From contig NZ_LZEW01000031.1 in assembly GCF_001676155.1 (NCBI RefSeq), forward strand, positions 124,001 to 188,000: DNA of 64,000 bases, given 5' to 3'. The DNA comes from Morganella psychrotolerans. GTDB lineage: Bacteria > Pseudomonadota > Gammaproteobacteria > Enterobacterales > Enterobacteriaceae. The notes below the pieces were generated by a model. That model was given only the letters and a program-made list of their open reading frames with translations. It was not told the origin of the DNA and made no database searches. Positions 30,164-43,094 of the stretch are shown one piece after another. The position numbers and the translations under genes are program-made. How positions within the stretch are numbered: the first letter of the stretch is position 1; every line of letters begins with the position of its first letter.

Positions 30164-31189
30164 CTAGCTTTTAGGCGCACAAGCACTTTCTCTGATGATT
30201 AAATCAGAATCCAGGAGCCGTGATCCCTTAGCAACAGCGCGTCCCTGCAACTGTTCCAGCAGCAGTAAAAAAGAGTGGCGGCCTATCTCATAGCGGGGTT
30301 GTGCAATCGTTGTCAGGGTCGGGGAGCAATATTGCGCCGCCGGTAAATCATCGAAACCCACCACAGAAAGATCCCGTGGCAGTGTCAGCCCCTGCTGTCT
30401 GGCAGCCCAGAGAACACCAATGGCCATAATATCATTGTGACAAAAAATAGCGGTGGGTGGTTCGGGCAGCGCCAGCAGTTGTGCGGCACAGGCGGCACCA
30501 CTTTCGTGTGTGAAATCCCCGCGAACCAGATATTCTTTGCGCACCGGCATTCCCATCCGGCGCATTGCCTGAATATACCCCTCGATACGGTACTGGCAGA
30601 GAGGTAAATCTTCCGGACCTGAGATACAGGCTATCCGCCCGTGTCCCAGTTGCTGCAAATAGTGTGTGGCATTAAACGCCGCCGTCAGGTTATCAATATT
30701 GACAGTCGGCAGCTCCAGTTCCGGTGCAAATTCATTTGCCATCACCATCGGCGGGAGATGGCGCTGTTCATCAGGGCGGTCAAACGGGACGTTCGAGCCG
30801 AGTAACACCATGCCGTCAATTTGTTTGGTGACAATCAGGTTAAGGAATGTGTGTTCCGGTTTGTGCTGATAACGGCAGTCGCCAATCAGCACAAGATAGC
30901 CATGCTGCGCGGCAATTTCTTCAATTCCGACAATGATATCAGTAAAAAAAGGGTCGCCGATGTCAGGCACGATAACAAGAATGGTGCGGGAATCATTACG
31001 TTTTAATCCCCGGGAGAGATTATTCGGGTAGTAACCGACTTCCAGAACGGCATTTTCAACTTTCTGCCGGGTTTGCACCGACACTTTTTCCGGGTTCATC
31101 AGCGTTCGTGAAACTGTCGCTGTTGAGACGCCGGCAGCGTTAGCGACATCTTTCATGGTCGCGCCGGTATCATTGCGGCGTTCTTCCAT
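30164..31189 (-). CDS. cytR: LacI-family regulator CytR
   Basis: Represses nucleoside uptake and catabolism genes together with CRP. It has 341 residues, as in E. coli. The N-terminal helix-turn-helix is ATMKDVANAAGVSTATVSRTLMNP, followed by a hinge and a periplasmic-binding-like sensor domain (TILVIVPDIGDPFFTDIIVGIE, PPMVMANEFAPELELPTVNIDN, TIAQPRYEIG). It lies between ftsN and priA as in E. coli. Confidence 0.96.
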   Translation of the reverse strand: MEERRNDTGATMKDVANAAGVSTATVSRTLMNPEKVSVQTRQKVENAVLEVGYYPNNLSRGLKRNDSRTILVIVPDIGDPFFTDIIVGIEEIAAQHGYLVLIGDCRYQHKPEHTFLNLIVTKQIDGMVLLGSNVPFDRPDEQRHLPPMVMANEFAPELELPTVNIDNLTAAFNATHYLQQLGHGRIACISGPEDLPLCQYRIEGYIQAMRRMGMPVRKEYLVRGDFTHESGAACAAQLLALPEPPTAIFCHNDIMAIGVLWAARQQGLTLPRDLSVVGFDDLPAAQYCSPTLTTIAQPRYEIGRHSFLLLLEQLQGRAVAKGSRLLDSDLIIRESACAPKS

Positions 31190-31247
31190 CGTTGGTTCCT
31201 TTGTTTACCCTGTAAGTGAATTATCTGTGCGGTTTTTGTGATTGTTG

Positions 31248-31308
31248 TATACCCTTATTCATTCAAACTGCAGGTTCGTTGGCTGCATCCTGAATGACGT
31301 TGGGTATC
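31248..31308. repeat. ERIC-like repeat, short form
   Basis: TATACCCTTATTCATTCAAA ... GAATGACGTTGGGTAT, upstream of cytR. Confidence 0.85.
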
Positions 31309-31386
31309 ATCCGCTGTTTTTGTCACATGCCTGTGAAAAACCGCCTGAGCTTCATAAGTAAAACGCAGGCGGCTTATTAATTGTTC

Positions 31387-31512
31387 TATACCCTTATTCA
31401 TTCAAACTGCAGGTGTGTTGGCTACGCTCAGTTAGCCGGGTCACATACTGATGTATGCTCCCCGTCTGTTTTCCCTTGCCGCCTTCCTGCATCCTGAATG
31501 ACTTTGGGTATA
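31387..31512. repeat. ERIC-like repeat, full length (126 bp)
   Basis: TATACCCTTATTCATTCAAA ... CACATACTGATGTATGCTCC ... GACTTTGGGTATA. With the short copy at 31248 it accounts for most of the 440-bp priA-cytR gap, which has no gene. Confidence 0.87.
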
Positions 31513-31628
31513 TATTCAGCGTTATTCTAAACCCTTTGTAAAACTAATCCGTTACCCGGTTTGCATAAAACTGTGAGATATCTCAATTTTTTCGATATTA
31601 CACGCATTCCCGTCCGGTAAGTAAAGTA

Positions 31629-34061
<2,433 letters not shown>

Positions 34062-34134
34062 TTATCATCAACACGACGTATGGTGTCCGGCAACAATGTC
34101 CGGATGGCGATGCGGCCTTAACTGAGGTTTTCCC

Positions 34135-34350
34135 ATGAAAAAAGGTATTCACCCTAATTACGCAGAAGTCACTGCAACCTGTTCTTGCGGCAACGTAATG
34201 AAAGTTAACTCAACTGCAGGACACGACTTCAACCTGGACGTCTGTGGCGAATGTCACCCGTTCTACACCGGCAAACAGCGTGATGTTGCAAGCGGCGGCC
34301 GTGTTGATCGCTTTAACAAACGTTTCAGCGTTCCTGCTGCGAAGAAATAA
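34135..34350 (+). CDS. rpmE: 50S ribosomal protein L31 (zinc-binding form)
   Basis: 71-residue ribosomal protein at the 30S-50S bridge. Cys16, Cys18, Cys37 and Cys40 (CSC and CGEC) make it the zinc-containing C+ form, which also acts as a zinc store. The RBS TGAGG lies 8 bases before the ATG. A strong terminator follows. Confidence 0.98.
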   Translation: MKKGIHPNYAEVTATCSCGNVMKVNSTAGHDFNLDVCGECHPFYTGKQRDVASGGRVDRFNKRFSVPAAKK

Positions 34351-34387
34351 TGATACAGCGCAGATTTGCGCGCTGAATCTGATAAAA

Positions 34388-34420
34388 AACGCCCTGAATG
34401 AAAATATTTCACAGGGCGTT
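34388..34420. terminator. Bidirectional terminator between rpmE and metJ
   Basis: AACGCCCTG / CAGGGCGTT outer stem and TGAAA / TTTCA inner stem, followed by eight T on the plus strand. Confidence 0.88.
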
Positions 34421-34471
34421 TTTTTTATGTCATTCTTTTAGTTGTTGTAACACGTAACACGCGGATAAAAC

Positions 34472-34789
34472 TCAATATTCCCACGTATCCGGGTCAACCC
34501 CATGCTGGCGCATAATCTCTTTCGCCACTTCCGGGATTTCATCACTGCGCTCTTTACGCAGGTCATCATCATCCGGCAGCGGTTGTCCGGTAAAAGCATG
34601 CAGGAATGCTTCACATAACAGTTCACTATTGGTGGCATGGCGCAGGTTATTCACCTGGCGGCGCGTACGCTCATCCGTTAAAATCTTCAGTACTTTCAAC
34701 GGAATAGAAACTGTGATCTTCTTTACCTGCTCACTTTTTTTGCCATGCTCAGCATAAGGGCTGATATATTCGCCATTCCATTCAGCCAT
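34472..34789 (-). CDS. metJ: Methionine repressor MetJ
   Basis: Ribbon-helix-helix dimer that binds met boxes with S-adenosylmethionine as co-repressor. It has 105 residues. The DNA-contacting beta strand is [12 protein letters not shown], followed by [20 protein letters not shown] helices. It is divergent from metB across a spacer with three met boxes. Confidence 0.98.
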   Translation of the reverse strand: MAEWNGEYISPYAEHGKKSEQVKKITVSIPLKVLKILTDERTRRQVNNLRHATNSELLCEAFLHAFTGQPLPDDDDLRKERSDEIPEVAKEIMRQHGVDPDTWEY

Positions 34790-34904
34790 GAATTACCTTG
34801 CTATATTAGTCAGTTTAGGAGGAGCCGGGTACGGGATCGCACCAGACTGATGACATTATTATTCTGTTATTATCCCACTTGTATATCTAACCGTAAAGCA
34901 GCAT

Positions 34905-34928
34905 AGATGTCCAGACATATTGACGTCT
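34905..34928. promoter_or_regulatory. Three tandem met boxes (MetJ operator) between metJ and metB
   Basis: AGATGTCC-AGACATAT-TGACGTCT, three adjacent 8-bp units matching AGACGTCT in 5 to 6, 5 and 7 positions. Expected to repress metB-metL and probably metJ itself. Confidence 0.85.
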
Positions 34929-34983
34929 AAATAAGCTGAGGATATGCTGATATCTCATTCAGGTTATTGAGAGGAACAGCGGT

Positions 34984-36144
34984 ATGACGCGCAAACCTGC
35001 CACTGCGGCAATACATAACGGACTTAATGAGGAGCACCAGTTTGGCTGTGTTGTGCCGCCGGTTTATCTCTCATCAACCTATAATTTTCCGGAATTTGAC
35101 TGCCCGCGTGAGCATGACTATTCGCGCCGTGGCAATCCCGGACGGGATATTACCGGGCGCACACTGGCAGAGCTGGAAGGGGGAGCCGGGGCAGTCGTGA
35201 CCAGCAGCGGCATGTCAGCGCTGCACCTGCTGTTTACCGTTTTTTTGTCACCGGGCGATGTGATTGTCGCACCTCATGACTGTTACGGCGGTACTTACCG
35301 GTTGCTGGACAGTTGTCAGCAGCACGGGCATTTTTCTGTCCGTTTTACGGATATGAATGATGATGCCGCGCTTAGTGCTGCACTGGCGGAAAAACCAAAA
35401 CTGGTATTGATTGAAACGCCGGGTAATCCGTTGCTGCGGATAACGGATATTGCGGCGGTCAGTGAAAAAGCGCATCAGGCGGGTGCACTGGTTGCGGCAG
35501 ATAATACGTTTCTGAGCCCGGTGTTACAGCAGCCGCTGGCGCTGGGGGCGGATTTTGTTATTCACTCCTGCACAAAATATCTGAACGGACATTCTGATGT
35601 GGTGGCAGGTGTGGTGATTGCCGCGTCAGAAGCGTATACCGAAACACTGAGCTGGTGGGCGAATAATATCGGCGTTACGCTCGGCGCGTTTGATAGTTAT
35701 CTGCTGTTGCGCGGAATACGCACATTGGTTCCGCGTATCCGGTTGCAGGAGGAAAATGCCCGTGCCATTGTAGCTTGCCTGGCACAACAGCCGATGGTGA
35801 AAAAGATATATTATCCGGGACTGGAGACACATCCCGGGCATGCACTGGCAGCAAAACAGCAGAAAGGATTCGGTGCAATGCTCAGTTTTGACATTAATGG
35901 GGATAAAGCCACCATTTCCCGCTTTTTATCTCACCTGTCTCTCTTTACACTAGCAGAGTCATTAGGTGGCGTGGAAACGCTGATTTCCCACGCGGCGACC
36001 ATGACACACGCAGGTATGCCGGAGCAGGCACGCAAGGCTGCGGGAATTTCAGATACATTATTACGTATTTCTGCGGGGATCGAGGACAGCGGTGATTTGA
36101 CTGCGGCCCTGGAGCACGCATTTCAGTCAGTGACTAAGGGGTAA
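34984..36144 (+). CDS. metB: Cystathionine gamma-synthase
   Basis: PLP enzyme condensing O-succinylhomoserine with cysteine, committing carbon to methionine. It has 386 residues. The PLP-binding lysine lies in IHSCTKYLNGHSDVVAG; YSRRGNPGRDITGR and VVTSSGMSALHLL bind phosphate. It is the first gene of metBL, 8 bp before metL, under the met boxes. Confidence 0.97.
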   Translation: MTRKPATAAIHNGLNEEHQFGCVVPPVYLSSTYNFPEFDCPREHDYSRRGNPGRDITGRTLAELEGGAGAVVTSSGMSALHLLFTVFLSPGDVIVAPHDCYGGTYRLLDSCQQHGHFSVRFTDMNDDAALSAALAEKPKLVLIETPGNPLLRITDIAAVSEKAHQAGALVAADNTFLSPVLQQPLALGADFVIHSCTKYLNGHSDVVAGVVIAASEAYTETLSWWANNIGVTLGAFDSYLLLRGIRTLVPRIRLQEENARAIVACLAQQPMVKKIYYPGLETHPGHALAAKQQKGFGAMLSFDINGDKATISRFLSHLSLFTLAESLGGVETLISHAATMTHAGMPEQARKAAGISDTLLRISAGIEDSGDLTAALEHAFQSVTKG

Positions 36145-36152
36145 GGGTAACC

Positions 36153-38591
36153 ATGAGTGCTTTGGCGATTGATGAGTCAGAAAAAGGGCGTCAGTTACAT
36201 AAATTCGGCGGCAGCAGCCTGGCAGATGCAACATGCTATCTGCGCGTGGCGAATATTATGGCGAACTACAGTGAACCGGATGATTTGATGGTGGTGTCCG
36301 CAGCGGGCAGCACAACTAATCAGCTGATTAACTGGGTAAAACTGAGCCAGAGTGATCGCCTTGCTGCTCATCAGGCACAGGAAACCTTACACCGCTATCA
36401 GACCTCCCTTATCTGTGACTTGCTGCCTGAAGTTCAGGCAAACGTACTGATATTTCAGTTTACGGATGATATTAACCGGCTGGCAGCACTGCTGGACAAT
36501 CCGCTGACAGATGCGGTTTATGCCGAAGTTGTCGGTCACGGTGAAGTCTGGTCAGCCCGGCTGATGGCGCAGGTATTACAAGAGCAGGGCATGGCGGCAC
36601 AATGGCTGGATGCGCGGACATTCCTTTGCGCAGAGCGCGCGGCACAGCCCGAGGTGGATGCGGCACAGTCACAGCCGCTGCTGGCGGAACTGATGGCGCG
36701 CCATCCGGGCAAGCGGCTGGTGGTAACCGGGTTTATCTCCCGTAACCGGCAGGGTGAAACAGTACTGCTTGGTCGTAACGGTAGTGACTATTCTGCAACT
36801 CAGGTTGGTGCGCTGGCGGGCGTGAAAAAAGTCACTATCTGGAGTGATGTGGCGGGTGTTTACAGCTCAGACCCGCGCAAAGTCAAAGATGCCTGTCTGC
36901 TGCCGCTGCTGCGCCTCGATGAAGCCAGTGAACTGGCGCGCCTTGCCGCCCCGGTGCTGCATACCCGTACGCTGCAACCTGTCTCTGCCAGTGATATCGA
37001 CCTCCAGTTGCGGTGCAGTTATCAGCCGGAGCAGGGCTCGACAAAAATTGAACGCGTGCTGGCCTCCGGAACCGGTGCGAAAATCGTGACGAATCATGAT
37101 GATGTCTGTCTTATTGATATCCGTCTGCCCGCCGGGGAAAATGCCAAAACGCGTTATAAAAGTATTGATCTGCTGCTTAAACGCAGCCAGATCCGCCCGC
37201 TGGCTGTCGGGTTACATAATGACGATAATCTTATTCAGCTCAGCTATACATCAGAAATTGCGGACAGCGCACTGCATGTGCTGGAGAGCGCAGGATTACC
37301 CGGCACGCTGACTCTGCGGGACGGATTTGCGCTGGTGGCGCTGGTCGGCGCGGGTGTCTGCAAAAATCTGCTGCACTATCACCGTTTTTATCAGCAGCTC
37401 AAAGACCAGCCGGTGGAATTTATCTGGCAGGCAGAAGACGGTATCAGCCTGGTGGCTATTCTGCGTACCCGTCAGACCGGACATGTTATCCAGGGATTAC
37501 ATCAGAGTCTGTTCCGCGCAGAGAAACAGATTGGCCTGATGGTCTTTGGTAAAGGCAATATCGGCAGCCGCTGGCTGGAATTGTTTGCACGCGAGCAGCG
37601 CAATCTTTCTGCCCGCAGCGGGTTTGAATTTATCCTGGCAGGTGTTGCGGACAGCAGCCGGGCGTTACTCAGCTATGACGGGCTGGATCCGAGCCGTGCG
37701 CTGGCGTTCTTCAATGAAGAAGCCGAACCTTTTGCCGATGAAGAGTCGCTGTATCTGTGGATGCGCAACCATCCGTTTGATGACCTCGTTATTATCGACT
37801 TAACCGCAAGTCAGACACTGGCAGACAGTTACGCCGATTTTGCGGCATACGGTTTTCATGTTATCAGTGCCAATAAAATTGCCGGGGCAGCCAAAACCCG
37901 GGAATACCGGCAGATCCGCGATGCATTCCGTAAAACCGGGCGTCACTGGCTGTATAACGCAACAGTGGGCGCGGGGTTGCCGATCAACCACTGTGTACGG
38001 GATCTGCATGAAAGCGGCGACAGTATTCTGGCGATCAGCGGGATCTTCTCCGGCACGCTTTCCTGGTTGTTCCTGCAATTTGACGGCTCAGTGCCGTTCA
38101 GTGAGCTGGTCGAGCAGGCGTGGCAGCAGGGTCTGACAGAGCCGGACCCACGGATTGATTTGTCCGGGCAGGATGTTATGCGCAAACTGATTATCCTGGC
38201 GCGTGAAGCAGGATATGAAATTGAGCCGGAAGATGTCCGTGTGGAATCGCTTGTGCCGCAGGAGGCACGAAGCGGCAATACGGATCATTTCTTTGAAAAT
38301 GTGACAGCAATGAATGAACAGATGGTTTGCCGCCTGGAAGCTGCCCGTGAAATGGATATGGTACTGCGCTATGTGGCGCGTTTTGATGCAAACGGCAAAG
38401 CGCGGGTTGGTGTGGAAGCCGTGCGTCCGGATCATCCGCTGGCATCGCTGTTGCCGGGAGATAATATTTTTGCTGTTGAAAGCCGCTGGTATCGCGATAA
38501 CCCGCTGGTTATCCGCGGACCGGGTGCGGGGCGTGATGTTACCGCCGGTGCGATTCAGTCAGATTTAAACCGGCTGGCACAGTTACTGTGA
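36153..38591 (+). CDS. metL: Bifunctional aspartokinase II / homoserine dehydrogenase II
   Basis: Fusion enzyme for two steps from aspartate to homoserine. It has 812 residues (E. coli 810). The aspartokinase domain begins KFGGSSLADATCYLRV, with GRNGSDYSATQVGAL. An ACT-like linker occupies about 310-455. Homoserine dehydrogenase begins LMVFGKGNIGSRWLELF (NAD binding near 463), with the catalytic ISGIFSGTLSWLF region near 630-642. It is co-transcribed with metB. In E. coli metF follows; here metF lies 12 kb away after ppc and an accessory island. Confidence 0.97.
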   Translation: MSALAIDESEKGRQLHKFGGSSLADATCYLRVANIMANYSEPDDLMVVSAAGSTTNQLINWVKLSQSDRLAAHQAQETLHRYQTSLICDLLPEVQANVLIFQFTDDINRLAALLDNPLTDAVYAEVVGHGEVWSARLMAQVLQEQGMAAQWLDARTFLCAERAAQPEVDAAQSQPLLAELMARHPGKRLVVTGFISRNRQGETVLLGRNGSDYSATQVGALAGVKKVTIWSDVAGVYSSDPRKVKDACLLPLLRLDEASELARLAAPVLHTRTLQPVSASDIDLQLRCSYQPEQGSTKIERVLASGTGAKIVTNHDDVCLIDIRLPAGENAKTRYKSIDLLLKRSQIRPLAVGLHNDDNLIQLSYTSEIADSALHVLESAGLPGTLTLRDGFALVALVGAGVCKNLLHYHRFYQQLKDQPVEFIWQAEDGISLVAILRTRQTGHVIQGLHQSLFRAEKQIGLMVFGKGNIGSRWLELFAREQRNLSARSGFEFILAGVADSSRALLSYDGLDPSRALAFFNEEAEPFADEESLYLWMRNHPFDDLVIIDLTASQTLADSYADFAAYGFHVISANKIAGAAKTREYRQIRDAFRKTGRHWLYNATVGAGLPINHCVRDLHESGDSILAISGIFSGTLSWLFLQFDGSVPFSELVEQAWQQGLTEPDPRIDLSGQDVMRKLIILAREAGYEIEPEDVRVESLVPQEARSGNTDHFFENVTAMNEQMVCRLEAAREMDMVLRYVARFDANGKARVGVEAVRPDHPLASLLPGDNIFAVESRWYRDNPLVIRGPGAGRDVTAGAIQSDLNRLAQLL

Positions 38592-39296
38592 TGGCATATA
38601 TCGAAAGGAAGTCCGAAAAAGAACAATAAAAGACAATTTGTTGCCATAACGGGAATTGTCTTATTAAATTTGCTGTTTAGTCTTGATATAAATAGCACAT
38701 GGTGATGTTTCAAAACGGACATATGACCGTCACGGATGATGGCCACGACAGGATGTTGTGGTAAACGGATATGCACCGGATGTGCTTTCTCTGACAGGAT
38801 GTCAGCTTCAGGACAGAAACGAACCCTGCGGGATACAATTAACGGAATTAATTGTATCCCGTTATTATTTTAAGCGCCGCCGCCACACAGACTAACCTCC
38901 TGATCTCCTTTCCCTCCTGAATTTTTTTACCTTGGTTCTGATTATTTATTCGTGTGCTGAATCGTTATTATTTTTGCCTTAATTCGCGATATCTGTCTGC
39001 GGGTTTAGTGTTTCCCTTTGATTATGCTGGTCAGACGGCGTTTTACCCGATATTGCGACATCTGCCCTTACTGCGTATTACATCTTCTGTGTAATTAAAT
39101 CCGATAAAGTCCTTTCAAAGCCTGTTTTTTTTGATATGAATATAGGGCAAGAGATAATTGCAAGGGAACGGCGTCACAAAATAAAAATTAATCCGCCGTA
39201 TAAAATCACGAAGATGTACAGGCTCGATAACTGCCGGATGAAGGTTCCTCAACCGGCGGTCATAGGATTCTGCCGTCAATAAGGGCCAGAGGTCGT
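38592..39296. other. 700-bp spacer between metL and ppc
   Basis: No gene recognised on either strand. It contains two inverted repeats: AAGACAATT / AATTGTCTT (38630-38662), a likely end of the metBL transcript, and the longer one listed at 38829. The ppc promoter must be in the right part. Confidence 0.5.
38829..38861. terminator. Terminator-like hairpin in the metL-ppc spacer
   Basis: CGGGATACAATTAA-CGGAA-TTAATTGTATCCCG, 14-bp perfect stem, followed by TTATTATTTT. It is far from any stop codon, so another role is possible. Confidence 0.5.
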
Positions 39297-41930
39297 ATGA
39301 ATCAACAATATTCTGCAATGCGCAGTAACGTCAGTATGCTTGGCAAGCTTCTCGGAGATACCATCAAAGAGGCGCAGGGTGAAGATATTCTGGAAAAAGT
39401 AGAATCCATCCGCAAGTTATCCAAAGCATCACAGACCGGTAATGAAATTCAGCGTCAGAAATTGCTGCTGACACTGCAAAATTTATCCAATGATGAACTG
39501 CTGCCGGTCGCCCGTGCATTCAACCAGTTCCTGAATTTAGCCAACGTTGCCGAGCAGTATCACAGCATTTCGCCGCACGGCGAAGCCGCCAGTAACCCGG
39601 TGGCGCTGGCCTCGTTGTTTGATCAACTGAAAGCAAAAAATTTCAGCAATGAAGAGATGCGTAAAGCCGTTGATTCGCTTTCCATCGAGCTGGTTCTGAC
39701 CGCGCACCCGACTGAAATTGCCCGCCGCACATTGATTCACAAGCTGGTGGAGGTGAATACCTGCCTGGCCCAGCTGGACCATGATGATTTGGCGGATTAT
39801 GAGCACGACCGAATTATGCGCCGACTGCGCCAACTGGTGGCTCAGGCATGGCACACGGATGAAATCCGTAAAGATCGCCCTACGCCGATTGATGAAGCGA
39901 AATGGGGTTTTGCTGTTGTTGAAAACAGCCTGTGGGAAGGCGTACCGGCATTCCTGCGTGAGTTCAACGAGCAGCTGGAAGCGTCACTGGATTACAATCT
40001 TTCCGTGGAAGCCACGCCGATCCGCTTTACATCCTGGATGGGCGGTGACCGTGATGGTAACCCGAATGTAACGGCAGATATCACCCGCCATGTACTGTTG
40101 CTCAGTCGCTGGAAAGCGGCAGATCTCTTCTATAAAGATATTCAGGTTTTGGTCTCCGAGCTTTCCATGAGTGAGTGCTCACCTGCATTGCGTGAGCGTG
40201 TAGGCGAGGATGCCGCAGAGCCGTACCGCGTAATAACCAAACAATTGCGCGCCCGTCTGAAAAGCACACAGGATTACCTGGAGCGCCGTCTGGCAGGGGA
40301 ACTGGCTATTGAGCCGGATAACCTGATGACAGACAACGAAGAGCTGTGGGAGCCGCTGTATCTGTGCTATCAGTCTCTTGTGCAGTGCGGCATGAAGATT
40401 ATTGCTAACGGACAATTACTGGATACACTGCGCCGCATCCGCTGTTTCGGGCTGCAACTGGTGCGTATTGATGTGCGCCAGGAAAGCACCCGTCATACAG
40501 AAGCGCTTTCTGAACTGACACAATTCCTCGGACTGGGCGATTATGCTGCCTGGCCGGAAGAGGAAAAACAGGAATTCTTGCTGCGCGAGCTGCAATCCAA
40601 ACGTCCGCTCGTGCCGCTTAACTGGCAGTGCAGCAACGAAACCCGCGAAGTGTTTGATACCTGCCGCGTGATCGCCGAATCACCGGAAAACTCTGTGGCA
40701 TCCTATGTTATTTCGATGGCGAAAGTGCCATCTGATGTACTGGCGGTCAAACTTCTGCTTAAAGAGTCGGGTTGTCCGGTCACATTACCGGTGGCGCCGC
40801 TGTTTGAAACGCTTGATGACCTGAATAATGCGGAAAGCGTGATAACCCGCCTGATGAGCATTGAGTGGTATCGTAATCTGATCAGTGACCAGCAGATGGT
40901 GATGATTGGCTATTCGGATTCCGCCAAAGATGCCGGTGTGATGGCAGCGTCCTGGGCACAATACCGCGCACAGGATGCATTGATTAAAGTCTGCGAACGT
41001 GAAGAGGTAACACTCACCCTGTTCCACGGACGCGGGGGCACTATCGGACGCGGGGGCGCGCCTGCACACGCAGCACTGCTTTCACAGCCGCCGGGAAGCC
41101 TGAAGGGCGGACTGCGTGTCACTGAGCAGGGCGAAATGATCCGCTTTAAGTTTGGTTTGCCACAGGTCACTATCAGCAGCCTGGCTATGTATGCCAGCGC
41201 AAGCCTGGAAGCTAATCTTCTGCCGCCGCCGGAGCCAAAACCGGAATGGGCTGTGATTATGGAAAGGCTCTCAGAAGTATCTTGTGACATGTATCGTGAC
41301 TATGTTCGCGAGCAGCCGGATTTTGTCCCGTACTTCCGCTCGGCAACACCGGAGCAGGAACTGGGCAAACTGCCGCTGGGTTCGCGTCCGGCAAAACGCC
41401 GTCCGACCGGTGGCGTGGAAACACTCCGTGCTATTCCGTGGATTTTTGCCTGGTCGCAAAACCGTCTGATGCTGCCGGCCTGGCTGGGTGCGGGTGCCGC
41501 ATTGCAGACCGCGGTGGATGAAGGTAATCAGCGCGTACTGGAAGAGATGTATCACCAGTGGCCGTTCTTTAAAACCCGGGTTGCGATGCTGGAAATGGTG
41601 TTTGCAAAAGTCGATTTATGGCTGGCGGAATATTATGATCAGCGTCTGGTGGAGCCACGTTTGTGGCCGCTGGGTCAAAAATTACGTGACCAGTTATCAC
41701 AGGATATTAAGAGTGTCCTGACCATCTCCAAAGATGAGTGTCTGATGGCTGACCTGCCGTGGATTGCCGAATCAATTGCACTGCGTAATGTCTATACGGA
41801 CCCGCTGAATGTTCTCCAGGCAGAGCTTCTGCATCGTTCACGCGAATGTGAACAGTCCGATCCGCAGGTAGAACAAGCGCTGATGGTGACTATCGCAGGT
41901 ATTGCTGCCGGAATGCGAAATACCGGTTAG
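39297..41930 (+). CDS. ppc: Phosphoenolpyruvate carboxylase
   Basis: Anaplerotic enzyme converting phosphoenolpyruvate and bicarbonate to oxaloacetate. It has 877 residues. The catalytic His motif is [12 protein letters not shown] near 134-145. The second catalytic motif is [19 protein letters not shown], followed by the glycine-rich loop [14 protein letters not shown] and the C-terminal NTG tail. A terminator follows. E. coli has ppc next to argE; here the accessory island and metF separate them. Confidence 0.98.
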   Translation: MNQQYSAMRSNVSMLGKLLGDTIKEAQGEDILEKVESIRKLSKASQTGNEIQRQKLLLTLQNLSNDELLPVARAFNQFLNLANVAEQYHSISPHGEAASNPVALASLFDQLKAKNFSNEEMRKAVDSLSIELVLTAHPTEIARRTLIHKLVEVNTCLAQLDHDDLADYEHDRIMRRLRQLVAQAWHTDEIRKDRPTPIDEAKWGFAVVENSLWEGVPAFLREFNEQLEASLDYNLSVEATPIRFTSWMGGDRDGNPNVTADITRHVLLLSRWKAADLFYKDIQVLVSELSMSECSPALRERVGEDAAEPYRVITKQLRARLKSTQDYLERRLAGELAIEPDNLMTDNEELWEPLYLCYQSLVQCGMKIIANGQLLDTLRRIRCFGLQLVRIDVRQESTRHTEALSELTQFLGLGDYAAWPEEEKQEFLLRELQSKRPLVPLNWQCSNETREVFDTCRVIAESPENSVASYVISMAKVPSDVLAVKLLLKESGCPVTLPVAPLFETLDDLNNAESVITRLMSIEWYRNLISDQQMVMIGYSDSAKDAGVMAASWAQYRAQDALIKVCEREEVTLTLFHGRGGTIGRGGAPAHAALLSQPPGSLKGGLRVTEQGEMIRFKFGLPQVTISSLAMYASASLEANLLPPPEPKPEWAVIMERLSEVSCDMYRDYVREQPDFVPYFRSATPEQELGKLPLGSRPAKRRPTGGVETLRAIPWIFAWSQNRLMLPAWLGAGAALQTAVDEGNQRVLEEMYHQWPFFKTRVAMLEMVFAKVDLWLAEYYDQRLVEPRLWPLGQKLRDQLSQDIKSVLTISKDECLMADLPWIAESIALRNVYTDPLNVLQAELLHRSRECEQSDPQVEQALMVTIAGIAAGMRNTG

Positions 41931-41977
41931 TTCATGTTTGTGTTTGGAAGATAACAGGGAATACCTGTTACATGGAA

Positions 41978-42010
41978 TGCCGGTCAGTTAAACTGACTGG
42001 CATTTTTTTT
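41978..42010 (+). terminator. Terminator after ppc
   Basis: ATGCCGGTCAG / CTGACTGGCAT stem with loop TTAAA and a run of eight T. Confidence 0.87.
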
Positions 42011-42050
42011 ATGATAATTTCGTTAGTTATCCGGCACAACGTTATAATGA

Positions 42051-42453
42051 TTAAATATCTATAGATAAAAGATTTTTTTATTATTCCGCATTTATTACTG
42101 GCCTCTATTTCATTACTATGTTCCTGTAAGTTGATAAGGTCTTTTTCTAATTGCTTTAACCGCTTAATATTTTTTTCGTATTTCAGATAAGTGACTGACA
42201 ATAACTTCTTCCACTAAGGCACAATCATCTTTATTGTTATCAATGAGATTTAATAGTTTTTTTAATCTCGCGATGGGACATATTAAGGCTTCGGCAATTT
42301 TTTTATAAATCGTAATCGTTCAATATGATTTTTGCTATAACTCCGGTAGTTATTATCCTTTCTGTTCGGAGGTAACATCAAACCTTCCCGTTCATAGAAG
42401 CGAATCGTTTCTCGTGGAATATTAAATAAATTCGACATATCACCTATTTTCAT
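42051..42453 (-). CDS. MerR-family metal-responsive regulator, CadR/PbrR-like (frame broken by homopolymers)
   Basis: Probable metal sensor of the MerR family. The reconstructed protein starts MKIGDMSNLFNIPRETIRFY-EREGL with the winged helix-turn-helix, then NYRSYSKNHIERLRFIKNCRSLNMS, a long dimerisation helix, and a C-terminal CGIIKNLLSIDI. DDCALVEEVI and KCGII supply two cysteines at the positions used by CadR/PbrR. The third family cysteine seems replaced (LQEHSNE). Four 7-base runs (42073-42079, 42170-42176, 42257-42263, 42298-42304) are one base too long; correction gives exactly 133 codons. It has its own MerR-type promoter (42509-42539) and no metal pump beside it. It could equally be a Zn or Co sensor. 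Confidence 0.75.
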
Positions 42454-42508
42454 TATTTATTACCCGGGGTTTAATGTTGTTTTTTTTGATAAAAATAGTA
42501 CTGATATA

Positions 42509-42539
42509 ATTCTAATCCTTACCATCATTGTAAGGTCAA
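42509..42539 (-). promoter_or_regulatory. MerR-type promoter/operator A (for the CadR-like regulator)
   Basis: On the minus strand TTGACC, exactly 19 bp, TAGAAT. The spacer overlaps CCTTACAATGATGGTAAGG, a perfect CCTTAC-N7-GTAAGG inverted repeat. Confidence 0.8.
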
Positions 42540-42690
42540 GAGGAAAGTAGAGTGATAATGAAATAAATTATTGTGATACATGCATGTATCATTTTTTTTA
42601 TTATGACGGGTAAACAAAATGGTCACACAGGGTGTTTTGTGTATTTAATTTACCCGTAATTTAGTTTAATTTCCCGGTCATGGTTCAGCG

Positions 42691-43066
42691 TTATTTTGCA
42701 TCTTGAATGACGTTGGGTATATACCTTGATAATATGTTTTTTCTATACTTTCCTGGTGTTAACTTCAGTATTCGCTTAAATGACCTGGTTAATTCCTGCT
42801 GGCTGTCAAAACCATATCTGACTGCGATATCCATGATTTTATCATCGGTTTCTTTCAGATCAGATGATACCTTCAGTAGTCTTCTTGTTAAAAGATACTC
42901 ACCTAAACTAACCCCGACAACATTTTTAAATATCCGCTGAAAATGCCATTTTGAGTAACCTGCTTTATCAGATATTGTTTCAATATTAAGTGGCTTATCT
43001 ACATTTTTTTTCAATCCAGATAAGAATGTCATTTACAATGTTTTTACGTAAGGCATTATTATCCAT
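42691..43066 (-). CDS. MarA/SoxS-like AraC-family transcriptional activator (frame broken by a homopolymer)
   Basis: Single-domain AraC regulator of the MarA/SoxS/Rob type. The reconstructed start MDNNALRKNIVNDILIWIE-KNVDKPLNIETISDKAGYSKW contains the first helix-turn-helix, with HFQRIFKNVVG. IMDIAVRYGFDSQQELTRSFKRILKLTPGKYRK carries the second. One T-run (43014-43021) is one base too long; corrected length is 124 residues. The last ten residues (RYIPNVIQDAK) are encoded by half of an ERIC-like repeat. It lies 28 bp after the DUF1471 gene and probably shares MerR-type promoter B. Confidence 0.82.
42697..42721. repeat. Half ERIC-like repeat forming the end of the AraC-like gene
   Basis: TGCATCTTGAATGACGTTGG then GTATA, the terminal 25 bp of the repeat family. 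It encodes the C-terminus of the neighbouring protein on the minus strand. Confidence 0.7.
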
Positions 43067-43094
43067 AGTTAATTTCCTTGTGAGCAGAGGAACG

